Source: Chionis minor (Eukaryota > Chordata > Aves > Charadriiformes > Chionididae). Taken from it: 64,000 bases of DNA. The stretch covers positions 1-64,000 of the forward strand of contig VZSF01006843.1 of NCBI GenBank assembly GCA_013398295.1. The letters run 5' to 3'. This document shows, piece after piece, positions 15,201-28,636 of the stretch. The translations under genes were made by a program, and so were the position numbers. Under the pieces are notes generated by a model. That model saw only the letters and a list, made by a program, of their open reading frames with translations, was not told the DNA's origin and did not search any database. Numbering within the stretch: the stretch's first letter is position 1; each line of letters begins with the position of its first letter.

Positions 15201-16202
15201 TATTGGATAGGAATCACCCATCTTTATTGTTCTGTTCTAGTCATTGCTTTTTAACCATTTGCCTTTGGTCTGCTTAGGTTTCCATTATAGCTCAAATCCA
15301 AATTTGCAGCACGTGCTCCTCAGATTGCTGGTTTCAGCCTCCGGATGCCAGATGCATTTGACAAGGTTTTTGAAATAGTGCATTTTGGGGGTTCTTTGAT
15401 CTGGACCATAATTTAACCTGATCATGATACCCAGCTCTACCCTTGACCATTGCCTAGGTATGACCACAAGAACCGTCTATTGCCACCGGAGATTTCCCAG
15501 ACACTACAGTGATTTTAACTTTAGGGACAATATGAAAGTTACACTTTTTTTTGACTGGAAAAATGTGTTTTTCCTTTGTCTGCCCTATACTCAAGAACAC
15601 CTGGGTTAATTCTGCTCAAATCTGAATAAACACTAAGATTATAAGCAGAAATGATAAATGTTGTTGATGTATCTACTTGGGAATGCGTGAAAAAAAGATT
15701 CTGTTTCTTGCTGTATTCTGCTTTCCTCTGTATTTTGACATTTTTTATTACATCCACCTGATGTTTGTGTAGATAACCACCACTGCGAAAGACCTTTGAA
15801 GTGCAAAATACAGATAATTATATTATAGAAGCACATGGCAGTCTGATCTATAAGATATGTGGATGTCAGTTTGGTAAAACACAGAGTTTAAGAAGAAACA
15901 GACACCACTAAAAAGCAGTGAGAGCTGCCTCTCACTGCAAACAGAATTCTTATGTGGGTCACATCATCCAGCTGCAGAAACATCTAAGCTTTTGGAGCAA
16001 AAACACATCCAATGACACATGCCCTGACATAATTATAATGAGGTTGTTTTCAACACATGGAAACTTCTGGGGCAAAACAGTGCAGGATGCTTATGCCTTT
16101 CCTTAAGAATTGAGAATTGGACTTTTAACTCAATGGCTGGACATTATCTTTTTCTTCTGCCCCCCCTCCTCTCCCTCCCCCCGGAGTGCTGAGAACTGTT
16201 TA

Positions 16203-16316
16203 ATCATAGAATCATAGAGTGGTTTAGGTTGGAAGGGACCTTAAAGATCATCTAGTTCCAACCCCCTCACCATGGGCAAGGACACCTCCCGCTAGACGGT
16301 TGCTTAAAGCCTCTTC
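16203..16316 (-). mobile_element. Outer CR1 LINE, 3' end part
   Basis: This is the 3' terminus of a CR1 element on the minus strand. On the plus strand it begins with the inverted octamer repeat (ATCATAGA twice), followed by GGTTGGAAGGGACCTTAAAGATCATCTAG, typical of CR1 3' ends. It stops at 16316, and the next part of the same element resumes at 17551. A second CR1 sits between the two parts. Confidence 0.85.
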
Positions 16317-17550
16317 ACAGAATCACAGAATGTTAAGGGTTGGAAGGGACCTCTGGAGATATCTGGTTCAGCCACCCTACCAGAGCAGGTCCATCTACAG
16401 CAGGTTGCACATGATGGCGTCCAGGCAGGTTTGGAATGTCTCCAGAGTCAGAAACTCCACCACTTCTCTGGGCAGCCTGTTCCAGTGCTCTGCCACCCTC
16501 AAAGGAAAGAACTTCCTCCTCACGTTCAGATGGAACTTCCTATATTCAATTTTATACCCATTGCCCCTTGTCCTATCACTGGGCTCCACTGAAAAAAGAC
16601 TGACCCCCTCCTCCTGGCACGCTCACTTTAAGTATTTGTAAACATTGATGAGATCCCCCCTCAGCCTCCTCTTCTCTAGACTAAAAAGACCCAACTCCCA
16701 CAACCTTTCCTCATAAAAAGATGCTCCAGCCCCCTAATCATCTTCATGGCCCTTCACTGCACCCTCTCCAGCAGTTCCCTGTCCTTCCTTCCTTCCCTGT
16801 AAACTGGGGAGCCCAGAACTGGACACAGTACTCAACTTGTGGTCTCACCAGGGCAGAATAAAGGGGGAGGATGACCTCCCTCGACCTGTTGGCCACACTC
16901 CTCTTGATGCACCCCAGGATGCCATCGGCCTTCTTGGACACAAGGGCACATTGCTGGCTCATGGTCACCCTGTTGTCCACCAGGACTCCCAGGTCCCTCT
17001 CTGCACAGCTGGTTTCCAGCAGGTCAGCCCCCAACCTGTACTGCTGCATGGGGTTATTCCTCCCCAGGTGCAGGACCCTAGACTTAGTTTTGTTGAACTT
17101 CATACGGTTTCTCTCTGCCCAATTCTCCAGCCTGTCCAGGTCATGCTGAATGGCAGCTCGGCGTTCCAGGGTGTCAGCCACCCCTCCCAGCTTTGTATCA
17201 TCAGCAAACTTGCTGATGGTACAGTCCATCCCTTCATCCAGGTCATTGATGAATACATTGAACAGGACTGGACCCAGCATTGACCCCTGAGGAACACCAC
17301 TAGTTATAGGCCTCCAACCAGACTCTGCCCCATTGATCGCAACCCTCTGAAACCTACCTGCTAACCAGTTTTCAATCCACCCCACTGTCCTTTCATCTAA
17401 CCCACGCTTCCTAAGCTTGCCTACAAGTATGCTGTGGGAGACAGTATCAAAAGCCTTGCTGAAGTCAAGGTAGACAACATGCACTGCCCTCCCCTCATCT
17501 ATCCATCCAGTCATGCTATCGTAGAAGGCTATCAGATTAGTCATACATGA
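16317..17550 (-). mobile_element. Inner CR1 LINE, 5'-truncated, inserted into another CR1
   Basis: A CR1 fragment of about 1.23 kb, in the same orientation as the element it interrupts. It has its own 3' end (CACAGAATCACAGAATG at 16317 on the plus strand) and carries the C-terminal half of the reverse transcriptase frame. Its 5' end is truncated inside the RT. CTTC occurs at both junctions (16313-16316 and 17551-17554) and could be a short target duplication, although CR1 usually makes none. Confidence 0.85.
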
Positions 17551-17631
17551 CTTCCAATCTGTCCTTGAACACTTCCAGGGATGGGGCCTCCACAACTTCT
17601 CTGTGCAACCTGTATACTTCACTGCCTGCAA
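16744..17631 (-). pseudogene. CR1 reverse transcriptase fragment
   Basis: An open frame of 295 codons, most of it CR1 ORF2 reverse transcriptase. Seen in order: [12 protein letters not shown] (RT block with a catalytic Asp); [10 protein letters not shown]; the catalytic FADD box (FADDTKLGG); then [14 protein letters not shown] and QFWAPQ. The first 30 or so residues are not RT: they come from the flanking outer CR1 in a fortuitous frame. The endonuclease domain and the N-terminal RT blocks are missing, and the C-terminus drifts out of frame after QFWAPQ near a TTCC run (16782-16797). The catalytic motifs are intact, but the fragment cannot be an active element because it is 5'-truncated. Confidence 0.85.
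17551..17620 (-). mobile_element. Outer CR1 LINE, resumed part
   Basis: This segment reads TCCTTGAACACTTCCAGGGA followed by GGCCTCCACAACTTCTCTG on the plus strand. In CR1 consensus this directly follows the sequence at 16203-16316. The two parts are separated only by the inner CR1. The distal end fades into unique sequence near 17615-17625. Confidence 0.75.
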
Positions 17632-20600
17632 TTGGACAAGTCACTCTGTTGTTAACAGATGCATTTCCTCTAGGGTACCAGATGTCTTGCCCTTTCCACC
17701 ACTGTTATAAAACTTTTCAACTGGGATAACAGAGGCCTGTTCATTTCTAAACTGCTTAAAATTAGACAGCTAAAAACTGCAACTTATGGCCAATCCTTGC
17801 GGTGGCTCAGTCAAGGTCTTTTGAACTTCAGCTGCAGTTCACTGGAGCCAAAGAACACTGTCTTCACTCAGCATCTTACTGCAAAGAGCTAAGCATCGTA
17901 TGGTATGCAGCTCAGAGACTTCAGATTGTTCATTTACCTAACTGTGAATTCCTATTTGTGAGTCAGAACTGTTCAGCTTGAAAGCCACTGTAATTAAGCT
18001 GACGTGCCATTCAGTGACCTTGGCATAATCCTAATGAGATCTAAGTCACAGACAACAATTACTGGAAAAACAGAGGTACAGTTCAAACAAAGGAGAAAGT
18101 ACTAACATTTGTGGGGAGCAAGATCAATGTATTTTACAGCCGAGAAACATAATAAACTGCTTTATCAGCTAAGTCACTTTATCCACCACAGAAAGTGGCT
18201 TGTACCTGGATAGTACATGTGGCAATAGAATCAGGCAAACAAATTACTCTAGGAGATTAATTGACTAATGCCTTTACAGCATTTCTTTCAACAGACAGAA
18301 CACAATGCAGGCATGCCTTTTAAAAGAGTCAGCAATCAATACTGCTCCAGAGTCAGCTGAGTTTTGTAGTCACTGTTGTACACTGGAAGGTGAGGAAAAG
18401 CCACTGCTGCTGTTGTTCCCATTGATGGTCTCCTGCCCAAAGTGCAAAGTCAGTTTTCTTCTCTGTTTGAGAGGTTATCAGCCCTTGAAACACTCAGGTA
18501 CTTCGTTCTACTTACAACTAACTGAAAAACGCATTTTAAAAGAAGGTTACCATTTGATGGCTTTATACAGCACTGAAAAAGCTTCCACATGTAAGAATGC
18601 TTTTATATCACTGATTACAGGTTTCGTATTAAAAAAATATATGTTTAATATCTTAATAGAACAAAGAGTTTTTAAAAAGATACTCCAAGATTAGTATAAA
18701 AAGCTAATGACATAAGCAATAACAGCCACTTTCATTAGAAAAAGTCAAATGACAGGACAGCATATGCTGTTCTGTTATTTTGGCTTTATTTAAAAAATGC
18801 AAATCCAGTTGGCAATTGGAATTGCAATGCCAGTATAGCATTGCAGAGTCTTGTTTACAGCTGTAGCACAGTCAGCTTTAGTTATTCTTAGAGGGTATGG
18901 TGATACTTGGGACTTGATTTCTGTTCAAATATTTCTGAATCATCCAAGTTTCTCAAAAGAAATTATTATTTCTGTGACATAACTATTGTCTTGCAACTTA
19001 GTTATTTGTGGGCTAAACCTGTGTTACTTTTCAATACACCTGCAGCAATCTAATTAATGTTCTGACATCCATATGCCAGATGGTATAATTCCTCAGATTA
19101 GAGAAAACCTTGTGATCCTCCCCAACACATGGGTATTCCAAAATATAACCACGTAAACCAAAGGGCATCCACACCAAGGCTAACATATTTTTATTACCAC
19201 AAACCATGAAGACTATATACTTGTTGAGTAGCCAAGATTGAGATATTTTGTTTGCTGTTCTAACAAGCACCAAATGAAGCCAGCATGTTTTATACAAGAA
19301 ATATTTTATAGAGATATTTGTAACAAACAAAAACTGAGCTTTCTGAAATGGCAGTTCTCAAAAATCAAAATATCTGTTTACACACACTTTATGAAGCAAA
19401 ACTAAGCAAAATGGGTTTTAAATGGCTTGTTTACATGACAGTGTGTTCGTAACTAGCTCCAGAATCTAACAGATGCAGTAGTGTGGAAAGCCAACAAGGT
19501 CAAACGTCACATTTCCTGGGATGGATCCCCTATGAGATAGGTATATGGGCGTGTACTACACATCTGCATGCTTGTCAGGATGCACCTCATTAACTTTTCT
19601 TCAATAATGAGACAATGGCATGATAAAATCCACCTGACTTCCTAAATACCACCAATAAGTTGTTTCAAGTGCTAATGACATTATCCCCAGGATGGCCAGG
19701 TATTTCACTGTGAAGTGCTCAAAATCCTACAGAAAATGGAGCAAAAATGGTTATCTTTGTTGTAAGGACAGTGATCAAGCTCCCTGGTGCTTCCCTACCC
19801 TTCCATCTCATTTCTCACCTTAGTCACAAAGCTCTTACCAATGATCAACAGATGATTTATAGCAAGGTTCAGTTTTTGCACCATGGGAAACAAAATACAA
19901 ATTTAATAAATTCAAGTACACTTTGCCAGGTCATGATTAACTAGGAAAAAATAGTTCCAATTTTTAATAGTATTCTTCTTCCAGCCATTACAATATGCTC
20001 GAGAATTTTCCTGTCAAAAAATGGGGCTGACCTACAAAAATAGCCAAACATTTTAAAAATCAGGCTTATTGAAAACCACCCAGGATGTTTTATGATTCTG
20101 ACAGTTCCTTCTCACATGCAGTCAACAGGTACATTTGCAAGCCATAAAGATACTAACAATTTGCAAGTTACTGCCTATTAGCTGACTTGTAGTATACCAT
20201 ATGTCTATAACCAGGCTATTCCAAACGCAGAATAAAATGCATGTCTGACTTCGGGAGCTGTAGTGTTCAGAAATCATGATTCACCACGGCTTTCCATGTG
20301 GCCAGGACCATGCAAAGCCATCATGTAACACCATCATTTTAAATTGAATGCCCGTATCTGTAGATTAGCTCTTCTTCTGACTCTACAAAATCTTGTATAT
20401 ATCAGCAAATAAAGAAAACCACAGTATTTTCTCCTAACCTGAGAAGTTGTTAATCTGCTCTTCATATCAACAATTCAAAGAAGCTTGGATGACCAAATGT
20501 TGCTAGCAACTCTGGTATAGCCAGAACTAGAAGACAGAACCTCAGAACAAGAGCATTTTATCTTATCTTGCAGGCTAATACAGATAAAAATACTCAAAGA

Positions 20601-23600
20601 AAATAAATAAATTAAACAAATAAATACAACACAATGTGCCCGCTCCTTACCAGGGACAGATGTGTTTCATTTACTGTTTTAGCTTTCCCAAAACATAGGT
20701 GTCTTTTCAACACAGGTTGGATACTTCACAACTTCCTGTGTAACTTTAAGTAACACGTTTAAATTATTTTCTTCATCTGCATTTGTTTTTGAAGTGGTGA
20801 CTGTCTGGGGAGGAGGGTGTTATGGCAATGACACAATGTTTTATCAGATCATGACCTTGAAAAAATTAAATTACGGGGAATTTACAGAATGGACAATTAT
20901 TTTTCTGGGACTCAAATCAAAATGTTTGTCTTTGTAAAGATTTTAATCAACTGAAAAACAAAAGCTTATCTGTTAATAAATTAGGTCCGTGGCTCATTGA
21001 GAGAAATTGCATTTTGTCTAAGCTTTTAACTTCAGAAGAAGAAACATGCAGTTTCTGGAAAGTCTACTGATCAAGCCAAAATACTGAATGCGTTAATGCA
21101 AAAAAAAACCCAAATACCATTCAAAAACTGGAAGAGTTTAAGCTGTTTAATTCAGCTTACTCTTACCATACAAAGGGATTAAAAAAGTAGTTCCTTTAAA
21201 AAAAGAAAAAAGCCTTTCAATAAAAATGAAAACTCGTGGCATACATAGCACCACAGAGTATTTATACCAAGCCCACAGAGATAAGTAAGATTCTAAAACA
21301 CAGAACATTTCTTGTATCTTCCCCAGTGTCAGCCTAGAGGTGAAACAGAATAACTGCATTTGTGATTTTCTTCAGAACTTAATAAAGATGACCATGTGGC
21401 TCATGCCACTAGTCCACTGAGGGAGACTCTTAGGATCACTAAGATTGCACCTGCATGGTCTTACACACACGAAAGTGAGCTGACCCTGCCTGAACGCCGA
21501 GCTTGCTGGGTACATGCCAGACTAGATCCAAATACCACATACCCACGATGTGTCGTGGACTGCTCCCACTGCACAGAACTTCCCAAGGACTGTGAAGAGA
21601 AATCCTCACAACTAATACAAAATTGACCTTGCCTATAAAGGTTGAAAATTGTGAAAAAAAAATGCAAATTGCAGGTATGCATAAAACAAGAAGAGCCAAA
21701 ACTGATACATCATCCTCATCGAGTATGATGTAAAGCCTGCTAGCCTAATTTTCTTCTCTTCTTTGTGACAGCACATGAAACTCATACTACACATCCATGT
21801 CCTTCCACCTCATCCTCCAAAGAAATGAGCAGCAGCAGCAGGAAACACCCCTTGCAGGTAGCAGGTTGCTTAAAAAGACACACCGCAGCATGTTTCCCGT
21901 CTCTGCCACCAGCATAGCCTGTTACAGAAATGTTCTTCATCCGTACACCCCTACACTTGCTCTCTGTGTCCACACCCGTACTACTGAAGGAAAAAACGTT
22001 ATATTAAGATAAGGCTTGGAAGACAGATAACCTGCTAGCTTCTGGGAATATAAATAAAGCACAGTTTTGTCTCATTCCCCTTACTTTATTCAGACTGCAT
22101 TTTTACTGCAACAACTTCTCACAGTTATTCACCCTTACCAAAGCAGTTCATTCCCATCTTTTGTTCCTCTTCAAAAACTCCTAGCATCTCTGAGCTAAAA
22201 TTGTATCAGCACTTCACAGTTATGGCAAGCTCCAGGGGCTGAATGAATACAGTCCTCCTTCCTATAAGCAATCAAGAATTCTCTTTATTCATCTCACTTT
22301 AGTCTTCTCCATCTCCCTGAGGTTCAGACAGTGGTACACTGTTTCCTTGCTGACCAGATACCATTTTTGCTTGACGGTAACAGTCTGTGACACATACAAA
22401 ATACAGCATAAGCAAGAAGGACACTAACATTTTCACTTTAGTTCACCTGCAAAAGCCCGTGGTGATGGATTCAGTGACCCATCTCTTCTTACTTAATAGA
22501 AAAATATAAAGTACCCAGATACAAGTATGATGAAAGAAGTATAAGAACTGAAATTAGTGAACAGAACCTGCTATGATGAGTTCATTTTTGCTGTCTTCTA
22601 AGCCTTGCAATGACTCTCTGCAACATATGACCACTATGTATCTTGTACTGATAAGCGTAAAAGCAATGAAAAAATTAACTCCAAAGCTATTCACTGTGGG
22701 TGGCTGAAGGATAAGGGGAGAGGATGAGTTTCCAAAGAGGCCATCACCATTTTTCAAGATGTGTGATGATTCGGACCGAGTATTCACTGAGATTAGTGTT
22801 GCATTCAGTGGCCCTTCAGCAGCTCTTGACAACCAGAAGCTGAAGCATAAGACCTCTGCCTTCGGAGGAAATGTCAGCTCTCACAAATACGCATGACAGA
22901 CTTTGAGAACCTTATTACAATTAAAGCAGATCAAAAATCCTACAGATGGCTTGCTTTTAATTTGGAACCAAACCCTCCACTGATTCACTGAAATGCCATG
23001 TTCCCAACCCAGGCTGCACAGAGATTCATTTAACTGAGTTTAACAGCCTGAGCTTAGCTGGTGATATGTTGTATATTTTCACTCACTCTGCCTGCAGAGC
23101 TATCAATTATAATGATTTCCACAGTATTTGCTCAATCTGTATGTCTCTTTCCTTGACAAGTTATGCAATAATGGACCTGCTTCACTGATGCAGACATAGA
23201 ATCAGTGTCACAACGTAGCAGCTCACATTGTTAATTTACACAATGGATTCAGAGCACATTTGTCCAGGCATTAAAAAGCCAAGAGTCCTTGTGAGTCAGT
23301 CAGAGCTGAGCAGCTTTGTTTCTCAACAGTGGCTCGTTTTTAAAAAATTAATCTCAATAACCTCGGCAGTCTCAACCTAAATATTCCTTAATTCAGTTTA
23401 TGCACAGCCCACTCCTTTAAACAAAAAAAGCAGACCTCACGTTCATTCCACCTACCAACTTCTGTAACAGATTACCATCAAATACCTAGGTTCAACTAGT
23501 GTGTCTGAATCACTTGGAAACTGTAAGATCACAGGACTGAAACTCTGTCATACCAATTATGTAAAGCCACTGGAAAGAAATCCATGCACTTTTGCAAGCA

Positions 23601-24889
23601 GGCAAAGCAGGCTTTTCATGGAACAAAAGAAGCTTTGTCTTTTTCCATTATGTGACGACTCCTAATTAGAATCAATGATTTTTTATTGTCGGCCCAGATA
23701 AGCTTGTTTGCATAGCTGTGATTTCTTAAAACAGAAATCTGAATGTTACTAGGAAAATACATCCATCAGCAGTACGACAGACCTTGAAGAAGAACAGTGG
23801 CATTGCTTGATGTTTATATCTGATTAACCTTGGAGGCAATTCTGCAAATGTTAAACAGTAAAGAATATAGCAAAGAGCCAAAGTAATTTAATTTTGTTTG
23901 AATGTATTCATAAAAATGTACCAAGAGTACCCATAAAGGCACGCTGTCATCTTTTCCTTGAGCTTGTGCCAGCTGATGACCAACAGAAAGCATTCAAAGA
24001 GGGAGAAAGGAGAGGGAGGGAAATTATTTATAACAAGGCTTTGTGTCATACACACTGCTTCATGGACAGACGAGGAACATTACATTTCAGCATTTCATGC
24101 AGAAACAACTCTTAAAAAAAGAATTTCTTACCACAGTGACATCTCTCTAAAATGATTCACTTGTGACCTTAAACTTTGTAATGATGTGTGCTAATTCTCA
24201 AGAGCCGAATACTCATGGAATAAAGTTGCTATATACCCTTAGAAATGATGGTAAGAAAGTATGAAACCTAAATCAAAACAGTCTTTAACAGACAGGAAAA
24301 ACACGCACTTTGAGTAGATAAAGGTGATACCAGAAACAACCGCCATGTAGCTGTATCAACGTTTAGCAAACCCAGATGCATTAACTACAGAGCTGAGTCC
24401 CACAGCAGTTCTAGACAAAGCCGTCACAGCATCCTCACTAGCTCCTCTTGCTGAATTCCCTTTTCTCAGCTCATTTTCAGCACTCTACTCAGACACAGAC
24501 TGCACCTTCACAGTGACTACCTCTAAGAAGACCTCCTTATTTCCGTGCAGCCTTGTTCAGAAAGGTTTGTCCAGCAGTTATTCAAGGCCTGTTAAGATCA
24601 ACAGCAACTGCATTTTTCTAACAGGGGACTCTGCTGCACTGGCTGTATTAGTAATATCCTTGTCCAAGAAGACTAGTTCAACCATTCACAGGCAGAGTCC
24701 ACTCTAATCATATTCTGAACAGTGCTTAATTCTTATACTGTCCAAGTACTTTGGAAACCTACCCTGCAAGTACCTATCTGTAAAAGTACACAAGCTTTCA
24801 GCACCCGCTAAATGCCACTTCAGCTAATTGGGACTCCAATGGCAGTAAAACAGAATTGCTTCAGGGATCCTGCTGATTCTTTTCTCCCC

Positions 24890-25258
24890 TGGTGTTTGGG
24901 CTACTGTGCCTGAAGCTGAAGGGAGACCTTATCGCTCTCTACAAGTACCCAAAAGGAGGTTGTAGCAAGGTGGGTGCCAGTCACTTCTCCCAAGTAACAA
25001 GTAATAGGACAAGAGGAAATGGCTGCAAGTTGCACCAGAGGAGGTTTAGACTGGATATCAGGAAAAATGTCTTCATTGAAAGGGTTGTCAAGCATTGGAA
25101 CAGTTTGCCCAGGGAAAGGGCTGAGTCACCATCCCTGGATGTATTTAAAATGCAGTGCTCGGGGACATGGTTTAGTGGTGGACCTGGCAGCAATAGGTTA
25201 ATGGTTGGACTTGAAGATCTTAAGGGTCTTTTCCAACCTAAATGATTCTATGATTCTA
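24890..25258 (+). mobile_element. CR1 LINE 3' fragment
   Basis: This fragment runs from the C-terminal ORF2 region (GGGAGACCTTATCGCTCTCTA) through the 3' UTR to the terminal repeat ATGATTCTATGATTCTA at 25242-25258. The translated stretch around 25019-25130 still resembles the conserved CR1 segment ending in HWNSLPRE. It is antisense to GLIS3. A stretch reading CTCGGGGACATGGTTTAGTGG suggests a CR1 subfamily different from the copies at 46.6 and 48.1 kb. Confidence 0.85.
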
Positions 25259-26244
25259 CATAAATACGTGCATAAACCTGCGTTCAAGACATGCCATTTA
25301 AATCAATGGAATCACTGAGTTTTGTGTCACTGACTTCAGGATTTTGCCTGGAAGAACCTCACTAAAGTCTATGAGACTATTGCTGTGCAACTTAACCTTG
25401 TAAAAATTCACAGGACCAGTCCTTGATTCCTTTAAAAATTGTCAGTAAAATTACCTTAAACTAAATCTGAATGCAGAAAAAAATGTCAAAGAACACCTTA
25501 GCACGCCCAAATGCTTCAGTATGTATTTGCATTTGGTTTGCAGCATATTTAACTAGTGCAATTGTATGTGCACAACAAGGCGTGTGGCATTTTTCCATTT
25601 CTTAATTACTCTGTACAAATAATCCAATGACTGTTCTATGATACTTAATTCTCAGTCTTTATTTTTGAAGCTTATGTTCACAGATAAACCATCATGTCTG
25701 GGAAGTTCTCCACAGATCGCCAGAAGCATTAATTAAACCTCTAATCCTTAGAAAATCAATGTCAATCACCTTGAATAAAAGCTGACGGTATGTTTGCGTT
25801 TGCTTAAAAATGTATTTCCTTTCTGAAGAAGTAACATTGCAATGCACAGTATAATCTAGTAACTAGTTCCCTCTACTCCTCTCTTACTTTCTTTAAAACA
25901 GATGTTTTCTGGGAATTGTTTGTCTGTTTCTGTTGTGCTTGTATCAAAACTTGCATTTTCTGGTTTCCCATCAGATATTGTTAGGCTTTTCTATCAGTAA
26001 ATGGAAAGCTTCATAATTTACTTACTCTGTTCCTGATACTGGTCCAGCCATCAACCGAATAGGGATGCTGAAAATGCAAATTAAAATTGGCAGAAAAGAC
26101 CAGAAATTATCTAAAAAGATTTTATGGCTTGGAGAGTAATCCAGTTTCCAAATATTTCACATAGACATGCTCCAAACCCACAACCTTAGCATTAGCCCCT
26201 CAGCTCTGAATTAAAATAATTTTCTTGTTTAAAACCTTAGTATT

Positions 26245-26335
26245 AAAAAAAACCCCAAAAACAACAACAAAAAAGCAAACAAAAAGCCCACAAAAACCAA
26301 ACAAACATAAAACCAACAACCCAAAACAAGAACAA
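26245..26335. repeat. A/C-rich low-complexity tract
   Basis: About 90 bases are almost only A and C on the plus strand, with irregular CAA, CCAA and ACAA units. It has no fixed repeat unit. Confidence 0.85.
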
Positions 26336-28636
26336 CCTCTACATTTTCTGCAACTGAAATTTTGGCAGATACAAAGTCTGATTTGGGATTCTACATTTTA
26401 AGTAGATGAAATTTATTAAGAGTGCTTAATTTTTGCAGTTTACCATTTATTTAGAGTTTGGTACAGCAATGAAAATAATCTCAAAAATGCCCTATTAAAA
26501 TCCTGCTACAGGGAAATGAAAATAAATAAAATATAACCTTTGTGCCTATCCACAAGCACAAAGAAGTAATGAATTAGAAACCTTTCCGCACAAACATAAG
26601 CGTTTGAGCAATTAGGACTGCTCATTGTTACTTTTGGAGAATTCACAGTCATATTCTGGATTACAGATAAACTAAAAAAAATGCCTGTTTGAAAAAGTTT
26701 ATTAAAAGTCTCTCTTAAATTTTTCAAATATCTAAGCAAAAAGGGAAGTTCAAATACTTAACAGGAAAATCATATTATTGATTATAAGAACAAAAATAAA
26801 ATTAAAGGTTTCATAAATTTTATCTGTAACATAAAATATGGTTCTCTGGCTATCATTTTTCACTATCATCAGCTCTACATTTGCATGTAGAAAGGAGTTT
26901 GCCTTGCATTTCTGAATGCATGAAGAGATGCTTTGACATTAAAGGTCAGTACTTTCAATACCCTAAGCCTTCGGTTGCTCACCGAATTCAAGTGGAAGTT
27001 GTGCATCTTAACCAGCCACAGGAAGAACACATATCATTACATTTTGAACTATGGATGCACTACATATTTCATACTGAAAGAATAATATTAAAAGAGCATT
27101 AGTACCATTGCTGAGAGGTAAGATTTATTAGCTTGGACTAGACGCCATCTGATGTGATCACATGAGTTTGAGCTGTTTGTGGAGGCACACCCACAATTCA
27201 TAATTTGTTTTTCCTTTAAACAGCTAAAACACCATAACCAAAACCAGTAGCTTACTAAGATTGCACAAACTTGTGACAGTTAGGAAGTCTCAGCTTTATA
27301 GCTGCAAATTAAAACTCAGCTTTTCTGTGTCTATACACCATTATATAGTCTATTTACTCATACATCTTTTCTGTGGTATTTCTGTTTCAGTTAGTTTGTG
27401 GAACTGGTGAAAAAACAGGCAACAGGCAATTATAAACTTGGCGTTTTTTAATTTCGGCAACTTGACTCTACAATTAAATTACTGTTCCTGTAATATCGTT
27501 TAAGAGTAGGTGCTGAATTGCTACTTTATCATAGTGAAAAACTCTTCTCCAAGCCTGTAAGCAAAAACAAATTAAAAAATTGTTATAGTTTCTATTTTGT
27601 TAAGACTTCAGTGCAACGTAGGATTTCATATGGTCTTTCCTTATCATCAAGAAACAGTGGCATGTGCTGTACATAAAATGCATAGCATATGCCATATATA
27701 AGACACCATATGAAGGCATACTGCTAAAGCCTGAAGACGGAGAAAAAATTCCCAATCATTTTTTTCAGAACGCAGTTCTGGTTTTAATCAAAATTTCATC
27801 TTGAACACCATCTTCTAAGCACACATTCTTCAAATAGCAGACACACATATCTGTCTACCCATGCTCACCCAAAGTTGTGTCTCAAAAAAACATTATGCAG
27901 GTGTTTTAAGTTTTATGTTCTTTGGTTTTTTACACCATGCTTGCTGTTTTACGTGCTTAGTAGACTGATGCATTGTGGGATAATTTCAGATATTTAGCAG
28001 ATGTTAAATGGATGTTGCTTCATCCTGCTGACAGGAATACTAGCAATTTTAGTGGTTTAAATCACATCAAGCAGCTGTGATAAAAAATGAAGGATAAATA
28101 TTACTATTCTATACTTTAAAATACTAATGGCATTGTGCTGAAGCTTAACTCAGAACTTACAGAAAGCCCAAAGACTGAGTTCAGTTTCAAAAGGGGAAGC
28201 ATTCCCAGTGGACCTGAATGAAACTGCAAAGAGAGAGCCTGAAATTTATCTCCAACAACATGCTGTTGCTATTTATACCAGAATAAATATATTAAGCTTA
28301 TTGTTTGCATAGCATGACAATAAAAGTTCAAAAATATGCACTGTAAAAGAAGGAACATTGAGTAGAAAATCAGCTTACAGGTACAGCTAAAGACAGCAAA
28401 AGGTCAGCATCTGCCAATTGCTACTGTGGAATTTCCACATCCACCAGGAATTCTCTTTTTTTCTAATTCAGAGGAAATCTGAGGGAATCTCAGATACCAT
28501 TGTGTGGTAACTGCTGGCAAGCGTTACAGATTTTATCTGAACCACTGGCGTAGTAACTGCTTGCATTTCAACATCAATTTTTCATTCAAATTTTTCTTCT
28601 TTGACTTATTCCTATGAAGTACAAGCTAATGCATTG

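Noticed and set aside
16837..17283. 148-codon plus-strand frame inside the nested CR1
   Set aside because: It is the antisense shadow of the CR1 reverse transcriptase, which has the real motifs on the minus strand.
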